In this document: positions 1 through 11,177 of the stretch, in pieces
Position numbering within the stretch: the stretch's first letter is position 1
Layout: each line of letters opens with the position of its first letter
The notes under the pieces: model-generated
Told to the model about the DNA's origin: nothing
What the model saw: only the letters and a program-made list of their open reading frames with translations
The model's database searches: none
From: Nocardia anaemiae NBRC 100462
GTDB lineage: Bacteria; Actinomycetota; Actinomycetes; Mycobacteriales; Mycobacteriaceae
Length of the DNA: 64,000 nt
Direction of reading: 5' to 3'
Assembly (NCBI RefSeq): GCF_001612725.1
Contig: NZ_BDAZ01000008.1
Coordinates: 1 to 64,000 of the forward strand
Position numbers and translations under genes: made by a program

Positions 1-165
1 AAAAGTATTTGCTGACTTAAATGTCCGACCCACCCAAACGGGGGTTTGAGGAGCCGGAACCAATAAATTATTGGCACTGACATTCATCGACACACTATTG
101 AGTTCTCAAAGAACACACGCACACACCATCTCACGGATTTGACCCGGTCGATCGGTGAGGCAACT
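1..165 (-). other. Transcribed leader of an rRNA operon (5' part of pre-16S RNA)
   Basis: Read on the minus strand this is a typical actinobacterial rrn leader. The conserved boxA-like element CTTTGAGAACTCAATAGTGTG (one base trimmed: positions 111-92) is seen, followed by an A/T-richer stretch and a small CAAAC/GTTTG hairpin near 35-48 that probably belongs to the RNase III processing stem. The 16S gene itself must begin just beyond position 1, because no 16S sequence is visible. Location directly downstream of murA is the usual place of an rrn operon in Mycobacterium and Nocardia. Role (antitermination and processing) is known for the family and inferred here. Confidence 0.8.
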
Positions 166-170
166 TATCC

Positions 171-199
171 AGCTTAGCTCAGTCGTGAACCCGATTCAA
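171..199 (-). promoter_or_regulatory. rrn promoter P2
   Basis: On the minus strand TTGAAT (199-194) and TAAGCT (176-171) are separated by exactly 17 bases, a good sigma-A type pair, directly upstream of the boxA-containing leader. Tandem promoters are usual for actinobacterial rRNA operons. The call rests on spacing and position only. Confidence 0.65.
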
Positions 200-332
200 A
201 ATCGGGGTCTCGTTCGAGCTAGTGTGATCGTCAGGCGCTCAACGTCCTACCTCGTGTCCCTGGTCCTTCGCCCAGCCTTTCGGCTCAGCGCGTGGGCCCC
301 GGGTCGGTGTCCGTGTCGCTCTGACTCGAATA

Positions 333-361
333 AAGTTACGTGTCGGTGTGCACGATGTCAA
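333..361 (-). promoter_or_regulatory. rrn promoter P1
   Basis: Minus-strand TTGACA (361-356), a perfect -35 hexamer, and TAACTT (338-333) are 17 bases apart, about 160 bp upstream of the second promoter and just after the murA stop codon. The perfect -35 and the rrn leader downstream make this the likely main rRNA promoter. Confidence 0.75.
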
Positions 362-419
362 ATCGCCTGGTCAGGAACGCTTTTCGGCACGAGGGTATCG
401 ACGCCTGCCGTTCACATGA

Positions 420-1679
420 TCAATCCGCCGCGCCGACTCGTTCCACCTGACCACCCAACGCCTGCAGCTGCTCGACGAAATTCGGGTAGCCGCGGTCGAT
501 ATGGAAGACGTCGTGCACCTCGGTGGTGCCATCGGCAACCAGACCGGCAAGTACCAATCCGGCGCCCGCTCGAATATCGGACGACCACACCGGCGCGCTC
601 GACAACCGCGGAATTCCGCGCACCACCGCATGATGTCCATCGGTCCGCGCGTCGGCGCCCAGCCGGATCATCTCCTCCACGAATCGGAAGCGCGCCTCGA
701 AGATGTTCTCGGTGATCATCGAGGTGCCGTCCGCGATCGCCGCCAGCCCGATGGCCATCGGCTGCAGATCGGTCGGGAATCCCGGGAACGGCAGCGTCGA
801 GAAATTCACCGCGCGCGGCCGATCGGCCTGGATCACCCGGAAACCATCCGGTTCGAACGAAATGCGCGCACCGGCCGAACGCAGCTTGTCCAGCACAAGC
901 GACAGGTGCTTGGGGTTCACGCCGGTGACCCGGACATCACCCATGGTCATCACCGCGGCGATTCCCCAGGTCGCGGCAACGATGCGGTCACCGATCACCT
1001 GGTGCGTCGTCGGCGCGAGGCGCTCGACCCCCTGAATGGTGAGCACCGACGTGCCCGCGCCACTGATCCGCGCACCCATCCGAACGAGCATGTTGCACAG
1101 ATCGACGATGTCGGGTTCACGGGCCGCGTTATCGATGACCGTCTCGCCCTCGGCCAGCACGGCCGCCATGAGGATGTTCTCGGTCGCGCCGACCGAGGGA
1201 AAGTCCAGCCTGATCCGCGCACCCTGCAGTTCGTCCGCACGGGCGACCACACAACCGTGCTCGATTTCGCTCGTCGCGCCGAGCAGACGCAGACCCGCCT
1301 GATGCATATCCAGCGGCCGCGAACCGATCGCGTCACCGCCGGGCAGTGCGACAACGGCTCGCTTACACCGCGCCATCAGCGGGCCGAGCACACAGACCGA
1401 AGCGCGGAACTGGGTCACCGCCGGAAAATCCGCGTGGTACTTGGGCTCCGCGGGCGTGTTGATCCTGACGACCGACCCGTCGATGGTCACGTCGCAGCCG
1501 AGGCCGCGCAGCACATCACCCATCAACGGCACATCGAGGATGTCCGGGCAGTTCGTAATGGTGGTCGTGCCTTCGGCCAGCAAGGCAGCCGCCATCAACT
1601 TGAGGACGCTGTTCTTCGCACCCCCGACCGCGACCTCACCGACGAGTCGATTCCCGCCAGTAACCAAAAACCGTTCCAT
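420..1679 (-). CDS. murA: UDP-N-acetylglucosamine 1-carboxyvinyltransferase
   Basis: MurA transfers enolpyruvate from PEP to UDP-GlcNAc in the cytoplasm, the first committed step of peptidoglycan synthesis. The 419-residue protein has the family length (418 in M. tuberculosis). Near the N-terminus [13 protein letters not shown] carries the conserved Lys-Asn pair. The catalytic loop reads [10 protein letters not shown], with Asp116 where most bacteria have Cys. In mycobacteria this same Asp makes MurA insensitive to fosfomycin, so intrinsic resistance is expected. The start was set at ATG 1679 because the protein then begins MERFLVTGG as in homologues and GGAGAGG lies 4 bases upstream; the frame is open 34 codons further. 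The gene is followed by the rrn promoters. Confidence 0.96.
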   Translation of the reverse strand: MERFLVTGGNRLVGEVAVGGAKNSVLKLMAAALLAEGTTTITNCPDILDVPLMGDVLRGLGCDVTIDGSVVRINTPAEPKYHADFPAVTQFRASVCVLGPLMARCKRAVVALPGGDAIGSRPLDMHQAGLRLLGATSEIEHGCVVARADELQGARIRLDFPSVGATENILMAAVLAEGETVIDNAAREPDIVDLCNMLVRMGARISGAGTSVLTIQGVERLAPTTHQVIGDRIVAATWGIAAVMTMGDVRVTGVNPKHLSLVLDKLRSAGARISFEPDGFRVIQADRPRAVNFSTLPFPGFPTDLQPMAIGLAAIADGTSMITENIFEARFRFVEEMIRLGADARTDGHHAVVRGIPRLSSAPVWSSDIRAGAGLVLAGLVADGTTEVHDVFHIDRGYPNFVEQLQALGGQVERVGAAD

Positions 1680-1829
1680 GCCGCCTCTCCGCGTATTCGG
1701 CGCACTGTTGGTGCAAAGGATAGTTGCGTTGCGGGCCGGTGGTAGCAGTGCCGGGGTTATATCCAGGTTGCTGGGACACATTTCAGGGTGTCCAGCAACT
1801 TTTGCGTGTGTCGGTGCGGATCGAACGGT

Positions 1830-2411
1830 TCACGAACCACCTTGTTCGCCACCAGGCTTCCACAACACGTCTCCGCCCGGGTTGGCGACACAGCTGAGGA
1901 TGAACAGCAGGTCGGAGAGGCGGTTCAAGTACTTCGCCGGAAGGATATTCGTATCGTCCGGATGCACCTGCACCGCCGCCCATGCCGAGCGCTCAGCGCG
2001 CCGCGCCACCGTGCGGGCGGTGTGCAACAGCGCGGCCAGCGGCGTACCACCGGGCAGAATGAACGAATTCAGCGCGGGCAGTTCGGCATTGAACTCATCG
2101 CACCACGCTTCGAGGCGATCGATATACGGCTGGGTGATTCGCAGCGGCGGATACTTCGGCTCCTCGACCACCGGGGTGGAAAGATCCGCGCCCGCATCGA
2201 ACAGATCGTTCTGCACTTGGCGCAATACCGTCAGCAACTCCGGGGCCGGGTCACCGAGCGCAACGGCCACACCGATGGCGGCATTCGTTTCGTCACAGTC
2301 GGCATAAGCGACCAGCCGCGGATCGGTTTTGGCCACCCGCGAGAAATCACTGAGACCGGTCGTCCCGTCGTCGCCGGTCCGCGTGTAGATCCGCGTTAGA
2401 TGCACACTCAC
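1830..2411 (-). CDS. PduO-type cob(I)alamin adenosyltransferase
   Basis: This enzyme adenosylates cob(I)alamin with ATP to make adenosylcobalamin, the cofactor needed by mutases such as the IcmF protein encoded at 42558-45776. The N-terminal signature IYTRTGDDGTTGL is the ATP-binding motif of PduO-type enzymes, and the C-terminal part holds RRAERSAW and LNRLSDLLFIL, also family signatures. Length is 193 residues, as usual. GTG 2411 was chosen as start because the protein then begins VSVHLTRIYTRTG like mycobacterial homologues and GGTGGGG lies just upstream; the frame is open 8 codons further. It stands alone between murA and the DUF2550 gene. Confidence 0.93.
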   Translation of the reverse strand: MSVHLTRIYTRTGDDGTTGLSDFSRVAKTDPRLVAYADCDETNAAIGVAVALGDPAPELLTVLRQVQNDLFDAGADLSTPVVEEPKYPPLRITQPYIDRLEAWCDEFNAELPALNSFILPGGTPLAALLHTARTVARRAERSAWAAVQVHPDDTNILPAKYLNRLSDLLFILSCVANPGGDVLWKPGGEQGGS

Positions 2412-2480
2412 ATGCCCCACCCTATCGCTGCACACGCCACAACTGATTTGGTATGCAGATGGGTAACTCGACGGAGGAGC

Positions 2481-2915
2481 CTAGAGTCCGGGCAGCCGAC
2501 GGGTGCGATCGGAGGGCCTGGACTCGACCCAGGACAGGAAGGCTGCCAGTGAGCCACGGTCCAGGGCCAGTTCGTAATTGCCGTCGCTATCGGAAACCGC
2601 GGTCACCGCGATCTCGTCGGTCATGATGTCGTATTCGTCGCCACGCGGGCCGCGCCGATCACCGATCTCGATGCCCTGGCGTCGAATGGTGGAATCGGGG
2701 CCAAGTTTCAGACTGGAGAGTTTGTAGAAGACGAGGCGATCCTCGTCATACCGAATCAGGCCGTGCCGCCAACCCTGTCCGCCGCGCGCGGGCAGCACTC
2801 GCAGAATCGCGGCGGTGCCGCCGCGGCGCAACATGATCAGCCGGTAGGTGGAGGCCAACGCCAAGAGAACGAGCGTGAGCACCAGAATGATCAGGAGAAC
2901 CATCCCGGTCTGCAA
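2481..2915 (-). CDS. DUF2550 family membrane protein
   Basis: This is a 144-residue protein with one N-terminal membrane helix (about residues 4-24) followed by RLIMLRRGG and a cytosolic domain rich in charged residues. It matches the small DUF2550 family that follows atpC in mycobacteria (Rv1312 in M. tuberculosis). The function is unknown. The protein reads GLIRYDEDRLVFYKL in its middle, typical of the family. A TTG at 2915 with AAGGGA about 9 bases upstream is taken as start; the next in-frame ATG at 2903 has a poorer ribosome site. The atp terminator and one copy of the structured intergenic repeat separate it from atpC, so it probably has its own promoter. Confidence 0.8.
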   Translation of the reverse strand: MQTGMVLLIILVLTLVLLALASTYRLIMLRRGGTAAILRVLPARGGQGWRHGLIRYDEDRLVFYKLSSLKLGPDSTIRRQGIEIGDRRGPRGDEYDIMTDEIAVTAVSDSDGNYELALDRGSLAAFLSWVESRPSDRTRRLPGL

Positions 2916-2967
2916 TGCCGTTCGTCCCTTCGTTCAGCCGTCGTGTCGACGACACGACATTCGATCG

Positions 2968-3031
2968 GCGGTATTCGCAGGCCCTCCGTGGTCACGCAGG
3001 CCACCGCCTCCGGGCCTGATGCTCACACCGC
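2968..3031. repeat. Structured intergenic repeat, copy 1
   Basis: This 64-nt element shares the core GTGGTCACGCAGGCCACCG (from 2988) with copies at 6030-6094 and 18458-18523. Read on the plus strand it folds as three nested stems: GCGGT/ACCGC (2968-2972 with 3027-3031), CAGGCCC/GGGCCTG (2978-2984 with 3012-3018) and GTGG/CCAC (2988-2991 with 3001-3004). The stem bases differ between copies while pairing is kept. It lies between atpC and the DUF2550 gene. Its function is unknown. Confidence 0.75.
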
Positions 3032-3102
3032 GTTCGGCCATTCAACCACGGCCCCGAGTTTACAAATGGCGGGGCCTTGTCTTTGAACGTTCGAAGCCGG
3101 AA

Positions 3103-3146
3103 ACGGCGCTGTCGGCGGCGAATATCTTCGCCGCCGACAGCGCCGT
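3103..3146 (-). terminator. Strong hairpin terminator of the atp operon
   Basis: This is a perfect 20-bp inverted repeat (3103-3122 with 3127-3146) with a 4-base TATC loop, 32 bases after the atpC stop codon. There is no T-run on either side, as is common for actinobacterial terminators. The symmetry means it could also stop transcription coming from the other side. Confidence 0.8.
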
Positions 3147-3177
3147 GCTATCGGTCGTGCCCAATCCTGGTGCGGTA

Positions 3178-3552
3178 CTACGCCTTCGCCTCTTCGACCG
3201 CGCGCACCTGGCCCTGTGCCGCGATCTTGGCTTCCTCGGAGGCATCGGCGTCGGCCAACACCCGGCGGGCCGCCTCGATGTCGATTTCATCGGCGAACTC
3301 CGCGGATTCGGCCAGCACCCGGACCGAGGTCGCGGTCACCGAGAAGAACCCACCGTGCACCGCCGCGGTGATCCGCTCACCCTCGGTGGGCACGATGCTC
3401 ACGATTCCGCCCTCGACCAGCTGGCCGAGCAGCGGCTCGTGACCCGCCATGATGCCGATCTGACCTTCGGTGGTCTGCGCGCTGACGAACGTGGCCTGGC
3501 CGGACCAGAGCAAACGTTCGACGGCGACCAGATCAACTGACATCTCCGCCAT
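3178..3552 (-). CDS. atpC: ATP synthase F1 epsilon subunit
   Basis: Epsilon is the central-stalk subunit that couples rotation and restrains ATP hydrolysis. The 124-residue protein has the N-terminal beta-sandwich ([17 protein letters not shown] is the family signature), then a short C-terminal helical part rich in Ala and Glu (residues about 88-124). As in mycobacteria, the C-terminal helical domain is shorter than in E. coli (138 residues). The gene is the last of the atp operon, 6 bases after atpD, and is followed by the 20-bp hairpin terminator. Confidence 0.95.
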   Translation of the reverse strand: MAEMSVDLVAVERLLWSGQATFVSAQTTEGQIGIMAGHEPLLGQLVEGGIVSIVPTEGERITAAVHGGFFSVTATSVRVLAESAEFADEIDIEAARRVLADADASEEAKIAAQGQVRAVEEAKA

Positions 3553-3558
3553 GGGTGA

Positions 3559-5019
<1,461 letters not shown>

Positions 5020-5991
5020 TTAGTCGCGGTCCGAGCTCGAAGCCAGCGCGTTCACGCCGCCGACGATTTCGCTGATTTCCTGCGTGATCTGGGCCTGCCG
5101 CACCGAATTCGCCTGCCGGGTAAGCACATTGGCCAGTTCGTTGGCGTTGTCGGTGGCTGCCTTCATTGCGGTGCGCCGAGCCGCGGACTCGGATGCCGCT
5201 GCCTCGAGCAACGATGAGTAGATGCGGGTGTTGATGTACTTGGGCAGCAGCGCCGCCAACAGCACATCGGCATCGGGCTCGAACTCGTACTGCGCGGTGA
5301 GTTCCGCGGTCGGCGAGTCGGTGAAGCTGTCCTCACCCATGTCGTAGTCTTCGTCGACATAGCTGACCTGGATCGGCGCCAGGCGACGAACCTCGGGGGT
5401 CTGGGTCAGCATCGAGACGAAACGGGTGTACACGATGTGTAACTCGTCGACGCCCTCGATATTGCCCACCCCGTTCGGGGCCGGAATCTCAGCCTCGGAT
5501 CCCGCCATGAACGCGTCCACCAGGTGGTGGCAGGCGGCCGTGGCATCGTTGTACTTCGGCTGCTGGGAGAACCCGGTCCAGGCGCTGACCACCGGCCGAT
5601 TGCGGAAGGTGTAGTACGTGAGGCCCTTATTGCCCATCACGTACAGCACCGGCTCCTTGCCCTCGCCACGCAGGGTGACCATGAGCTCCTCGGCGCGCTT
5701 GAGCACGTTGGAGTTGTAGCCACCGCACATGCCGCTGTCACTGGTGATCACCAGGACGGCGGCGCGGCGCGGATTCGCGCGCTCGGTCAGCAGCGGGTGC
5801 GACAGACTCGTCGACGCACTCGCCAGCTCACCGAGGACCTTGGTGATCTCCTCGGCGAACGGCTTGGCGGCCGCAACCCTGGCCTGGGCCTTGGAGATTC
5901 GCGAGGTCGCGATCAGCTCCTGGGCCTTGGTGATCTTCTTGATCGAACTCACACCACGAATGCGGGAGCGCAATTCACGCAAGCTTGCCAT
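5020..5991 (-). CDS. atpG: ATP synthase F1 gamma subunit
   Basis: Gamma is the rotating central shaft of the ATP synthase. The 323-residue protein begins [24 protein letters not shown] and ends with a long helix ([15 protein letters not shown]), the two coiled-coil ends expected. It is about 35 residues longer than E. coli gamma because of an inserted loop around residues 165-182 ([14 protein letters not shown]) and a second acidic stretch near 205-225. A loop at the first place is a known feature of mycobacterial gamma that affects coupling. The start has GGGAGTG upstream. A structured repeat lies in the unusually long 131-bp gap between atpA and atpG. Confidence 0.97.
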   Translation of the reverse strand: MASLRELRSRIRGVSSIKKITKAQELIATSRISKAQARVAAAKPFAEEITKVLGELASASTSLSHPLLTERANPRRAAVLVITSDSGMCGGYNSNVLKRAEELMVTLRGEGKEPVLYVMGNKGLTYYTFRNRPVVSAWTGFSQQPKYNDATAACHHLVDAFMAGSEAEIPAPNGVGNIEGVDELHIVYTRFVSMLTQTPEVRRLAPIQVSYVDEDYDMGEDSFTDSPTAELTAQYEFEPDADVLLAALLPKYINTRIYSSLLEAAASESAARRTAMKAATDNANELANVLTRQANSVRQAQITQEISEIVGGVNALASSSDRD

Positions 5992-6029
5992 CAGCGGTTC
6001 ACACTCCCTTCATCCATCGGTTTCGGATT

Positions 6030-6094
6030 GCAGCATTCGCGGGGCACTGCGTGGTCACGCAAGCTACCGCCTCCGTGCCCGTCCCTCATGCTGC
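6030..6094. repeat. Structured intergenic repeat, copy 2
   Basis: This is a 65-nt element inside the atp operon between atpA and atpG. Plus-strand reading gives nested stems GCAGCAT/ATGCTGC (6030-6036 with 6088-6094), GGGCAC/GTGCCC (6042-6047 with 6075-6080) and GTGG/CTAC (6051-6054 with 6064-6067, one G-U pair). Its core GTGGTCACGCAAGCTACCG matches copies 1 and 3, and the stem bases differ with pairing kept. Because it lies inside an operon it will be transcribed on the minus strand. Confidence 0.75.
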
Positions 6095-6122
6095 GGATCG
6101 AATAGCGCATCAGCGGACTCGA

Positions 6123-7760
6123 TTACTTCTCGACGTGCTTGCGGGTCACCGACAGCGATTCGACCTCTTCGTGGTCGAGCTCACCGGCGGCGGCCTCGTT
6201 CACGACGCGCGAACCGTCCGAAGCGAGGAAGCCCTGCTTGAACTTGTCGGTCGCCGCCTTGATGGCATCGCCGTTCTCGTTGTCGAGGACCTTGCCGCCC
6301 TCGATCGATTTGAAGGCGTCGGCCGCACTGCGGTGCAGATCCTCGAGCAGTTCCGCGTTGAAGCGACGGATGTCGGCAACCGGAACCGAGTCGAAGTAGC
6401 CGGCGTCGACCAGGAAGATCGAGACGATCTGGTCCTCGACCGGAACCGGCGAGTACTGGTCCTGCTTGAGCAGCTCGACCCAGCGGGCACCACGCTCCAG
6501 CTGTGCGAGCGAGGCGGCGTCGAGGTCGGAGGCGAAGGCGGAGAACGCCTCCAGCTCGCGGTACTGCGCCATTTCCAGACGCAGCGAACCGGCGACCTTC
6601 TTCATGCCCTTGGTCTGGGCGGCGCCACCGACACGGGAGACCGAGGTACCGACGTTGATCGCCGGACGGACACCCTTGTTGAACAGGTCGGACTCGAGGA
6701 AGACCTGGCCGTCGGTGATGGAGATGACGTTGGTCGGGATGAACGCCGAGATGTCGTTGGCCTTGGTCTCGATGATCGGCAGACCCGTCATCGAGCCCGC
6801 GCCCATCTCGTCGGACAGCTTCGCGCAACGCTCCAGCAGGCGCGAGTGCAGGTAGAAGACGTCACCCGGGTACGCCTCGCGGCCCGGCGGACGACGCAGC
6901 AGCAGCGAGATGGCGCGGTACGCCTCGGCCTGCTTGGTCAGGTCGTCGAACACGATCAGGACGTGCTTGCCCTGGTACATCCAGTGCTGGCCGATCGCCG
7001 AACCGGTGTAGGGCGCAAGCCATTTGAAGCCAGCGGAGTCGGAGGCCGGGGCCGCGACGATGGTGGTGTACTCCATCGCACCATGCGATTCCAGCGCGGT
7101 CTTCACGCCCGCGATGGTGGAACCCTTCTGGCCGATCGCGACGTAGATGCAGCGGACCTGCTTCTTCGGGTCGCCGGTCTCCCAGTTCGCCTTCTGCGCC
7201 AGGATCGCGTCGATGCAGACCGCGGTCTTGCCGGTCTTGCGGTCGCCGATGATCAGCTGACGCTGACCACGACCGATGGCGGTCAGGGCGTCGATGGCGG
7301 TGATGCCGGTGGCCAGCGGCTCCTCGACGGGCTGGCGCTGCAGCACGGTCGCCGCCTGTAGTTCCAGCACGCGCTGCTCTTCGGACTCGATCTCGCCGAG
7401 GCCGTCGATCGGCTGGCCGAGCGGGTTGACCACGCGGCCGAGGAACTTGTCACCGACGGGGACCGAGAGCACGTCGCCGGTGCGGCGAACCTGCTGGCCC
7501 TCTTCGATTTCCGCGAACTCGCCGAGGATGACCGCACCGATCTCGCGGTCCTCGAGGTTCAGCGCGACGCCGAGCACACCACCAGGGAACTCGAGCAATT
7601 CATTGGCCATCGCCGAGGGCAGGCCGCTGACGTGCGCGATGCCGTCGCTGGTGTCGGTGACGACACCGACTTCTTCGATGGAGGTTTCCGGGGTGTAGCT
7701 CTGGGTGTAGCTCTCGATCGCGCTACGGATCTCATCGGTGGAGATCGTCAGCTCCGCCAT
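6123..7760 (-). CDS. atpA: ATP synthase F1 alpha subunit
   Basis: This is the non-catalytic nucleotide-binding subunit of the F1 head. The 545-residue protein has GDRKTGKT (Walker A) and the [13 protein letters not shown] segment that contains the ATP synthase alpha/beta signature. Residues after about 510 form an extra charged tail ending [10 protein letters not shown]. Mycobacterial alpha has a comparable C-terminal extension that suppresses ATP hydrolysis, and E. coli alpha (513 residues) lacks it. The gene follows atpH by about 50 bases in the operon. The frame is clean from ATG 7760. Confidence 0.98.
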   Translation of the reverse strand: MAELTISTDEIRSAIESYTQSYTPETSIEEVGVVTDTSDGIAHVSGLPSAMANELLEFPGGVLGVALNLEDREIGAVILGEFAEIEEGQQVRRTGDVLSVPVGDKFLGRVVNPLGQPIDGLGEIESEEQRVLELQAATVLQRQPVEEPLATGITAIDALTAIGRGQRQLIIGDRKTGKTAVCIDAILAQKANWETGDPKKQVRCIYVAIGQKGSTIAGVKTALESHGAMEYTTIVAAPASDSAGFKWLAPYTGSAIGQHWMYQGKHVLIVFDDLTKQAEAYRAISLLLRRPPGREAYPGDVFYLHSRLLERCAKLSDEMGAGSMTGLPIIETKANDISAFIPTNVISITDGQVFLESDLFNKGVRPAINVGTSVSRVGGAAQTKGMKKVAGSLRLEMAQYRELEAFSAFASDLDAASLAQLERGARWVELLKQDQYSPVPVEDQIVSIFLVDAGYFDSVPVADIRRFNAELLEDLHRSAADAFKSIEGGKVLDNENGDAIKAATDKFKQGFLASDGSRVVNEAAAGELDHEEVESLSVTRKHVEK

Positions 7761-7810
7761 AGTCTTCCTGCTCTCGCTGTCTGGTCTGAATGTCGGGGGG
7801 TGGTGGGTCG

Positions 7811-8617
7811 TCAGGCCAGAGCCCGACGCAGCCGTTCCAAGCGGCCGGTGGCGCTGCCGTCGATCAGGTCGTCGCCGACCCGCACCACGACGCCGGTCAG
7901 CAGACTCGGATCGACCTGCACGTGCACCGTGACCGGCTTGCCGTAGATGCGCTGCAACGACGCCCCGAGATGGTCACGCTGCTGGTCGGTCAGCGCGACC
8001 GCGGCACGTACATGCGCGACGATCTGATCGCGCCGCGCGGCCGCGAGATCGGACAGCTCGCCGAACGCGCCGCCGATATTCGTCGACCGGGTGACCACCT
8101 GATCCGCCAGGGTCTGGGTAATGGTCTCGGTCTTGCCCGTGAGCAGCCGGTCGATCAGCTCGCGCTTGGCCGCGGCGGGCTTCGCACGATCCGAAAGTGC
8201 CTGCTCCAGTTCGGGATTGTCGCCGATGATCCGGCCGAGCCGGAACAATTCGTCCTCGACCGCCCCGAGTCGTCCGCTGTCGGCGGCGGACTCCAGCAAC
8301 GCCTCTTGACCGAGCAACACCAGGGTGTCGACCAAGTCGGCGGTGCGCGACCAGTTCTGGGCCACCGCGGTGGTCAGCACCGCCAGGGTGGCGGGGCTGA
8401 CCTTGCCGCTGAAGACCCGCTCGCTGAGTTCGGCGCGCACCGAGCCGGGCACCGACACGTCCGCGAGCGCAACACGCAGCGAACGCTGGTCGTCCAGCAC
8501 GGCGACAACGGCGAACAGTTCCGACCCCGTCGTGGCCGCAACACTGTCGCTTCCGGTCAGAGCGGCCCGAAGTGCCTCCCGTGCCCGGGAGCTTGCCTCG
8601 CGGCTCGCTGCGTACAT
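7811..8617 (-). CDS. atpH: ATP synthase delta subunit (not fused to b)
   Basis: Delta joins the peripheral stalk to the top of F1. With the start at ATG 8617 (GTGAGAAG upstream) the protein has 268 residues: an N-terminal delta-like helical domain, then a typical OSCP region with [12 protein letters not shown] and ending in the conserved [15 protein letters not shown]. In mycobacteria this gene is fused to a second b-like subunit (446 residues); here it is a plain, somewhat long delta, as in Corynebacterium. The frame is open 15 codons further upstream into atpF. Spacing to atpF is about 19 bases. Confidence 0.95.
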   Translation of the reverse strand: MYAASREASSRAREALRAALTGSDSVAATTGSELFAVVAVLDDQRSLRVALADVSVPGSVRAELSERVFSGKVSPATLAVLTTAVAQNWSRTADLVDTLVLLGQEALLESAADSGRLGAVEDELFRLGRIIGDNPELEQALSDRAKPAAAKRELIDRLLTGKTETITQTLADQVVTRSTNIGGAFGELSDLAAARRDQIVAHVRAAVALTDQQRDHLGASLQRIYGKPVTVHVQVDPSLLTGVVVRVGDDLIDGSATGRLERLRRALA

Positions 8618-8636
8618 GCTTCTCACTTTCGCGTCG

Positions 8637-9197
8637 CTACCTTCCGACCCCGATGGCCGCATCCGACTGATCGAGTTCGGACAGGAACCGGTCGATGGAT
8701 GCCGCCTGCTTAGCTTCGTCCGAAACCGACTGGCCGATAATCTTTTCGGCCAAATCGACGGCAGTTTTGCCGACTTCGGCGCGCAGCTCGGTCAGGATCT
8801 GCTGGCGCTGAGCTTCCAGCTGGCTGTGACCGGCGGCGACGATGCGGTCGCTTTCGGCCTGTGCTTCCGCGCGCATCTGCGCGAGGATCTGCTGGCCCTG
8901 GGTGCGTGCGTCCTCACGGATGCGCGCGGCCTCGAGCCGGGCGTCGGCCAACTGCTGCTGGTATTGCTGCAGCGTCAGCTGGGCTTCTTCCTGCGCGGCC
9001 TCGGCCCGCTGGATTCCACCCTCGATCTTGTCCGCACGTTCATCCAACACCTTGATGAGGCGCGGGATGACGTACTTGTAGAAAACGACGCCGACAATCG
9101 CAATGCAGACCACCGACCAGACGATGTCGTAGGTCTCGGGGATGAGGGGATTGATGTCCTCCCCTGTCTCCGCCGCGAGCAAAGAAAGCGTGCTCAT
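8637..9197 (-). CDS. atpF: ATP synthase Fo b subunit
   Basis: Subunit b forms the membrane-anchored peripheral stalk. The 186-residue protein has a membrane helix at about residues 25-45 ([19 protein letters not shown]) followed by a long charged coiled coil rich in Glu, Gln, Ala and Arg. The start ATG 9197 gives [14 protein letters not shown]. The open frame extends 10 codons into atpE but without a better ribosome site. It begins 7 bases after the atpE stop. Only one b gene is present, so the stalk is probably a b homodimer. Confidence 0.95.
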   Translation of the reverse strand: MSTLSLLAAETGEDINPLIPETYDIVWSVVCIAIVGVVFYKYVIPRLIKVLDERADKIEGGIQRAEAAQEEAQLTLQQYQQQLADARLEAARIREDARTQGQQILAQMRAEAQAESDRIVAAGHSQLEAQRQQILTELRAEVGKTAVDLAEKIIGQSVSDEAKQAASIDRFLSELDQSDAAIGVGR

Positions 9198-9204
9198 AGC
9201 AATC

Positions 9205-9525
<321 letters not shown>

Positions 9526-10374
9526 TCAGTGCGAATCGGCGTGTTGTGCGAGTCCGATGTAAACGGCGGTCAGCAGGGCGAAAACGTAGGCCTGCAGGAA
9601 GATGACCAGCATTTCGAACAGCGTGAACCCGAGTCCGGCCAGCAGCGAGAACGGCGAGAACACCTTCATCCAGGCCACCGCGTCGAAGAGGAAGAACCAG
9701 GTGGCGCTGAAGAACAGCACCAGCATGATGTGGCCCGCGAGCATATTTGCCATGAGTCGGACGGTCAGCGTGAACGGACGCAGGATGAATGTCGAGACGA
9801 ACTCGATCGGGATCAGCAACACGTGCAATGCGGGCGGAACATTCGGAACGACGATGCTGCTGCGCATGTAGGTGACGAACCCGTACTTCTTGATACCCAC
9901 GAAGTTGAACGCGAGGTACGCGATGAGGGCCAGCACCAGCGGCATGCCGATTCGGGCGTTCGACGAGATGTTCAGCCCCGGAATGATGCCGGAGAAGTTG
10001 AGAAAGAGAACCGCGAAGAAGATCGTCGCGATCAATGGGAAGTACTTGCGACCTGATTCCTTGCCGAGCACCTCGTCACAGATCTGATCCTTGACGAAGA
10101 CCAATCCGGTTTCCGTGATGTTCTGCAGACCGCGCGGGACGATGCGAGGATTGCGGAATGCCAGCACCATGACGAGTACCAACACGGCGGTCATCAACAG
10201 CCGGATCAGCATCAAACGGTCGAGTTCGAACGGCGTACCCTCGAACAGCACAGCTGGAGGGAAGAAGTCGGACAGCGATGGCGCGTGGAACTCGCCCGCC
10301 AAAGTGGTGACGCTCAGCGTTCTCTCCCGTGTTCGGGCCGCGGGTACGGTCATTCCCGCGGTTCGATCGGACAT
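9526..10374 (-). CDS. atpB: ATP synthase Fo a subunit
   Basis: Subunit a provides the proton half-channels beside the c ring. Five or six membrane helices are visible. The helix with RPFTLTVRLMANMLAGH contains the essential Arg, and FEMLVIFLQAYVFALL is the conserved last helix. The start is uncertain. The ATG at 10374 has no ribosome site and gives about 20 non-conserved residues. GGGAGAG lies just before a CTG at 10317, which would give a protein starting at SVTTLAGEFHAPS, where homology begins. First gene of the subunit series; a 244-bp gap separates it from the atpI-like gene. Confidence 0.95.
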   Translation of the reverse strand: MSDRTAGMTVPAARTRERTLSVTTLAGEFHAPSLSDFFPPAVLFEGTPFELDRLMLIRLLMTAVLVLVMVLAFRNPRIVPRGLQNITETGLVFVKDQICDEVLGKESGRKYFPLIATIFFAVLFLNFSGIIPGLNISSNARIGMPLVLALIAYLAFNFVGIKKYGFVTYMRSSIVVPNVPPALHVLLIPIEFVSTFILRPFTLTVRLMANMLAGHIMLVLFFSATWFFLFDAVAWMKVFSPFSLLAGLGFTLFEMLVIFLQAYVFALLTAVYIGLAQHADSH

Positions 10375-10618
10375 TGACGATCAATTGGGTCGACTCAGGT
10401 CGGCTCGAAAATTCGTCAGCAGCTGTGCGGTAATCCGCATGGGCGTCTGTACGTAGTGTCGGCGACATTCGTCGACATGCAGAACCGGAATCCCTCGGAG
10501 CCCGGCACGGCAGTAAGCATAGCGACAGCTGGCGAGACCTCGGTGATCCCCCCTTGCTTGGTCGCTTGCTTACCAACACTTTACCAAGTTATCTACGACA
10601 GCGTGTAGGTGGGGGCGA

Positions 10619-11074
10619 TTATTGCTGCGCAGAGGGCAAATCGGACTCACCGGTCGGTACGTTTACATACGGAACCTTCTGTCGCAGAACGCCATACGTC
10701 TCCGCTCCGAGCACGATCAGCAAGGACCCGACCACGGTCAGGAACAGTGCCATCCGGTCGTAGAAGTCGAACCGCTGTAGCACCGCGATCACGATCATCG
10801 CGACCAGCAGCTTGCCCACCCAACTCACCAGCATGATCAGGCCCGCGGTACTCGGCGGCAGCTTCGCGCCGAACAGCACGACGGCCGCGGTGGTGAGAAT
10901 GAAACCGCCGCCGATGGCCGCGCCGAGCAGCGCGCCCCAGAGACCGGACAGCCCCGCGACGGCCGAGGCGATGGCCACCGAAACCACCACCAACACGGCC
11001 AAACCGATCACGCCGTAGCGCAGCGCTGCCTTCAGCGGGGCATCGGGACCGGGAACGGGGTTAGTGAGACTCAC
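10619..11074 (-). CDS. AtpI-like membrane protein (ATP synthase protein I)
   Basis: This is a 151-residue protein with four predicted membrane helices (about 20-40, 44-66, 75-97, 106-128) and a short polar tail. Its place between wecA and atpB matches Rv1303 of M. tuberculosis and the general position of atpI, whose product helps assemble the c ring and may aid Mg2+ supply. Sequence conservation in this family is low, so the call depends on topology and position. The protein is rich in Ala, Gly, Leu and Val. It probably belongs to the atp operon. Confidence 0.8.
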   Translation of the reverse strand: MSLTNPVPGPDAPLKAALRYGVIGLAVLVVVSVAIASAVAGLSGLWGALLGAAIGGGFILTTAAVVLFGAKLPPSTAGLIMLVSWVGKLLVAMIVIAVLQRFDFYDRMALFLTVVGSLLIVLGAETYGVLRQKVPYVNVPTGESDLPSAQQ

Positions 11075-11177
11075 GACTGCGCCTCGCTGGCGCTCGGCTC
11101 CGTCGTTCCTCCGGACGCTGTGTTTATGGTTCGCTCGCTTCGCTCCCTCACGACCCGCACTTTACCTGGGCCTTGCT

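Noticed and set aside
11075..11177. CGCTCGCTTCGCTCC-type palindromic stretch between wecA and the atpI-like gene
   Set aside because: Short self-complementary runs of this type are frequent in high-GC genomes; no match to the repeat family and no defined element was seen.
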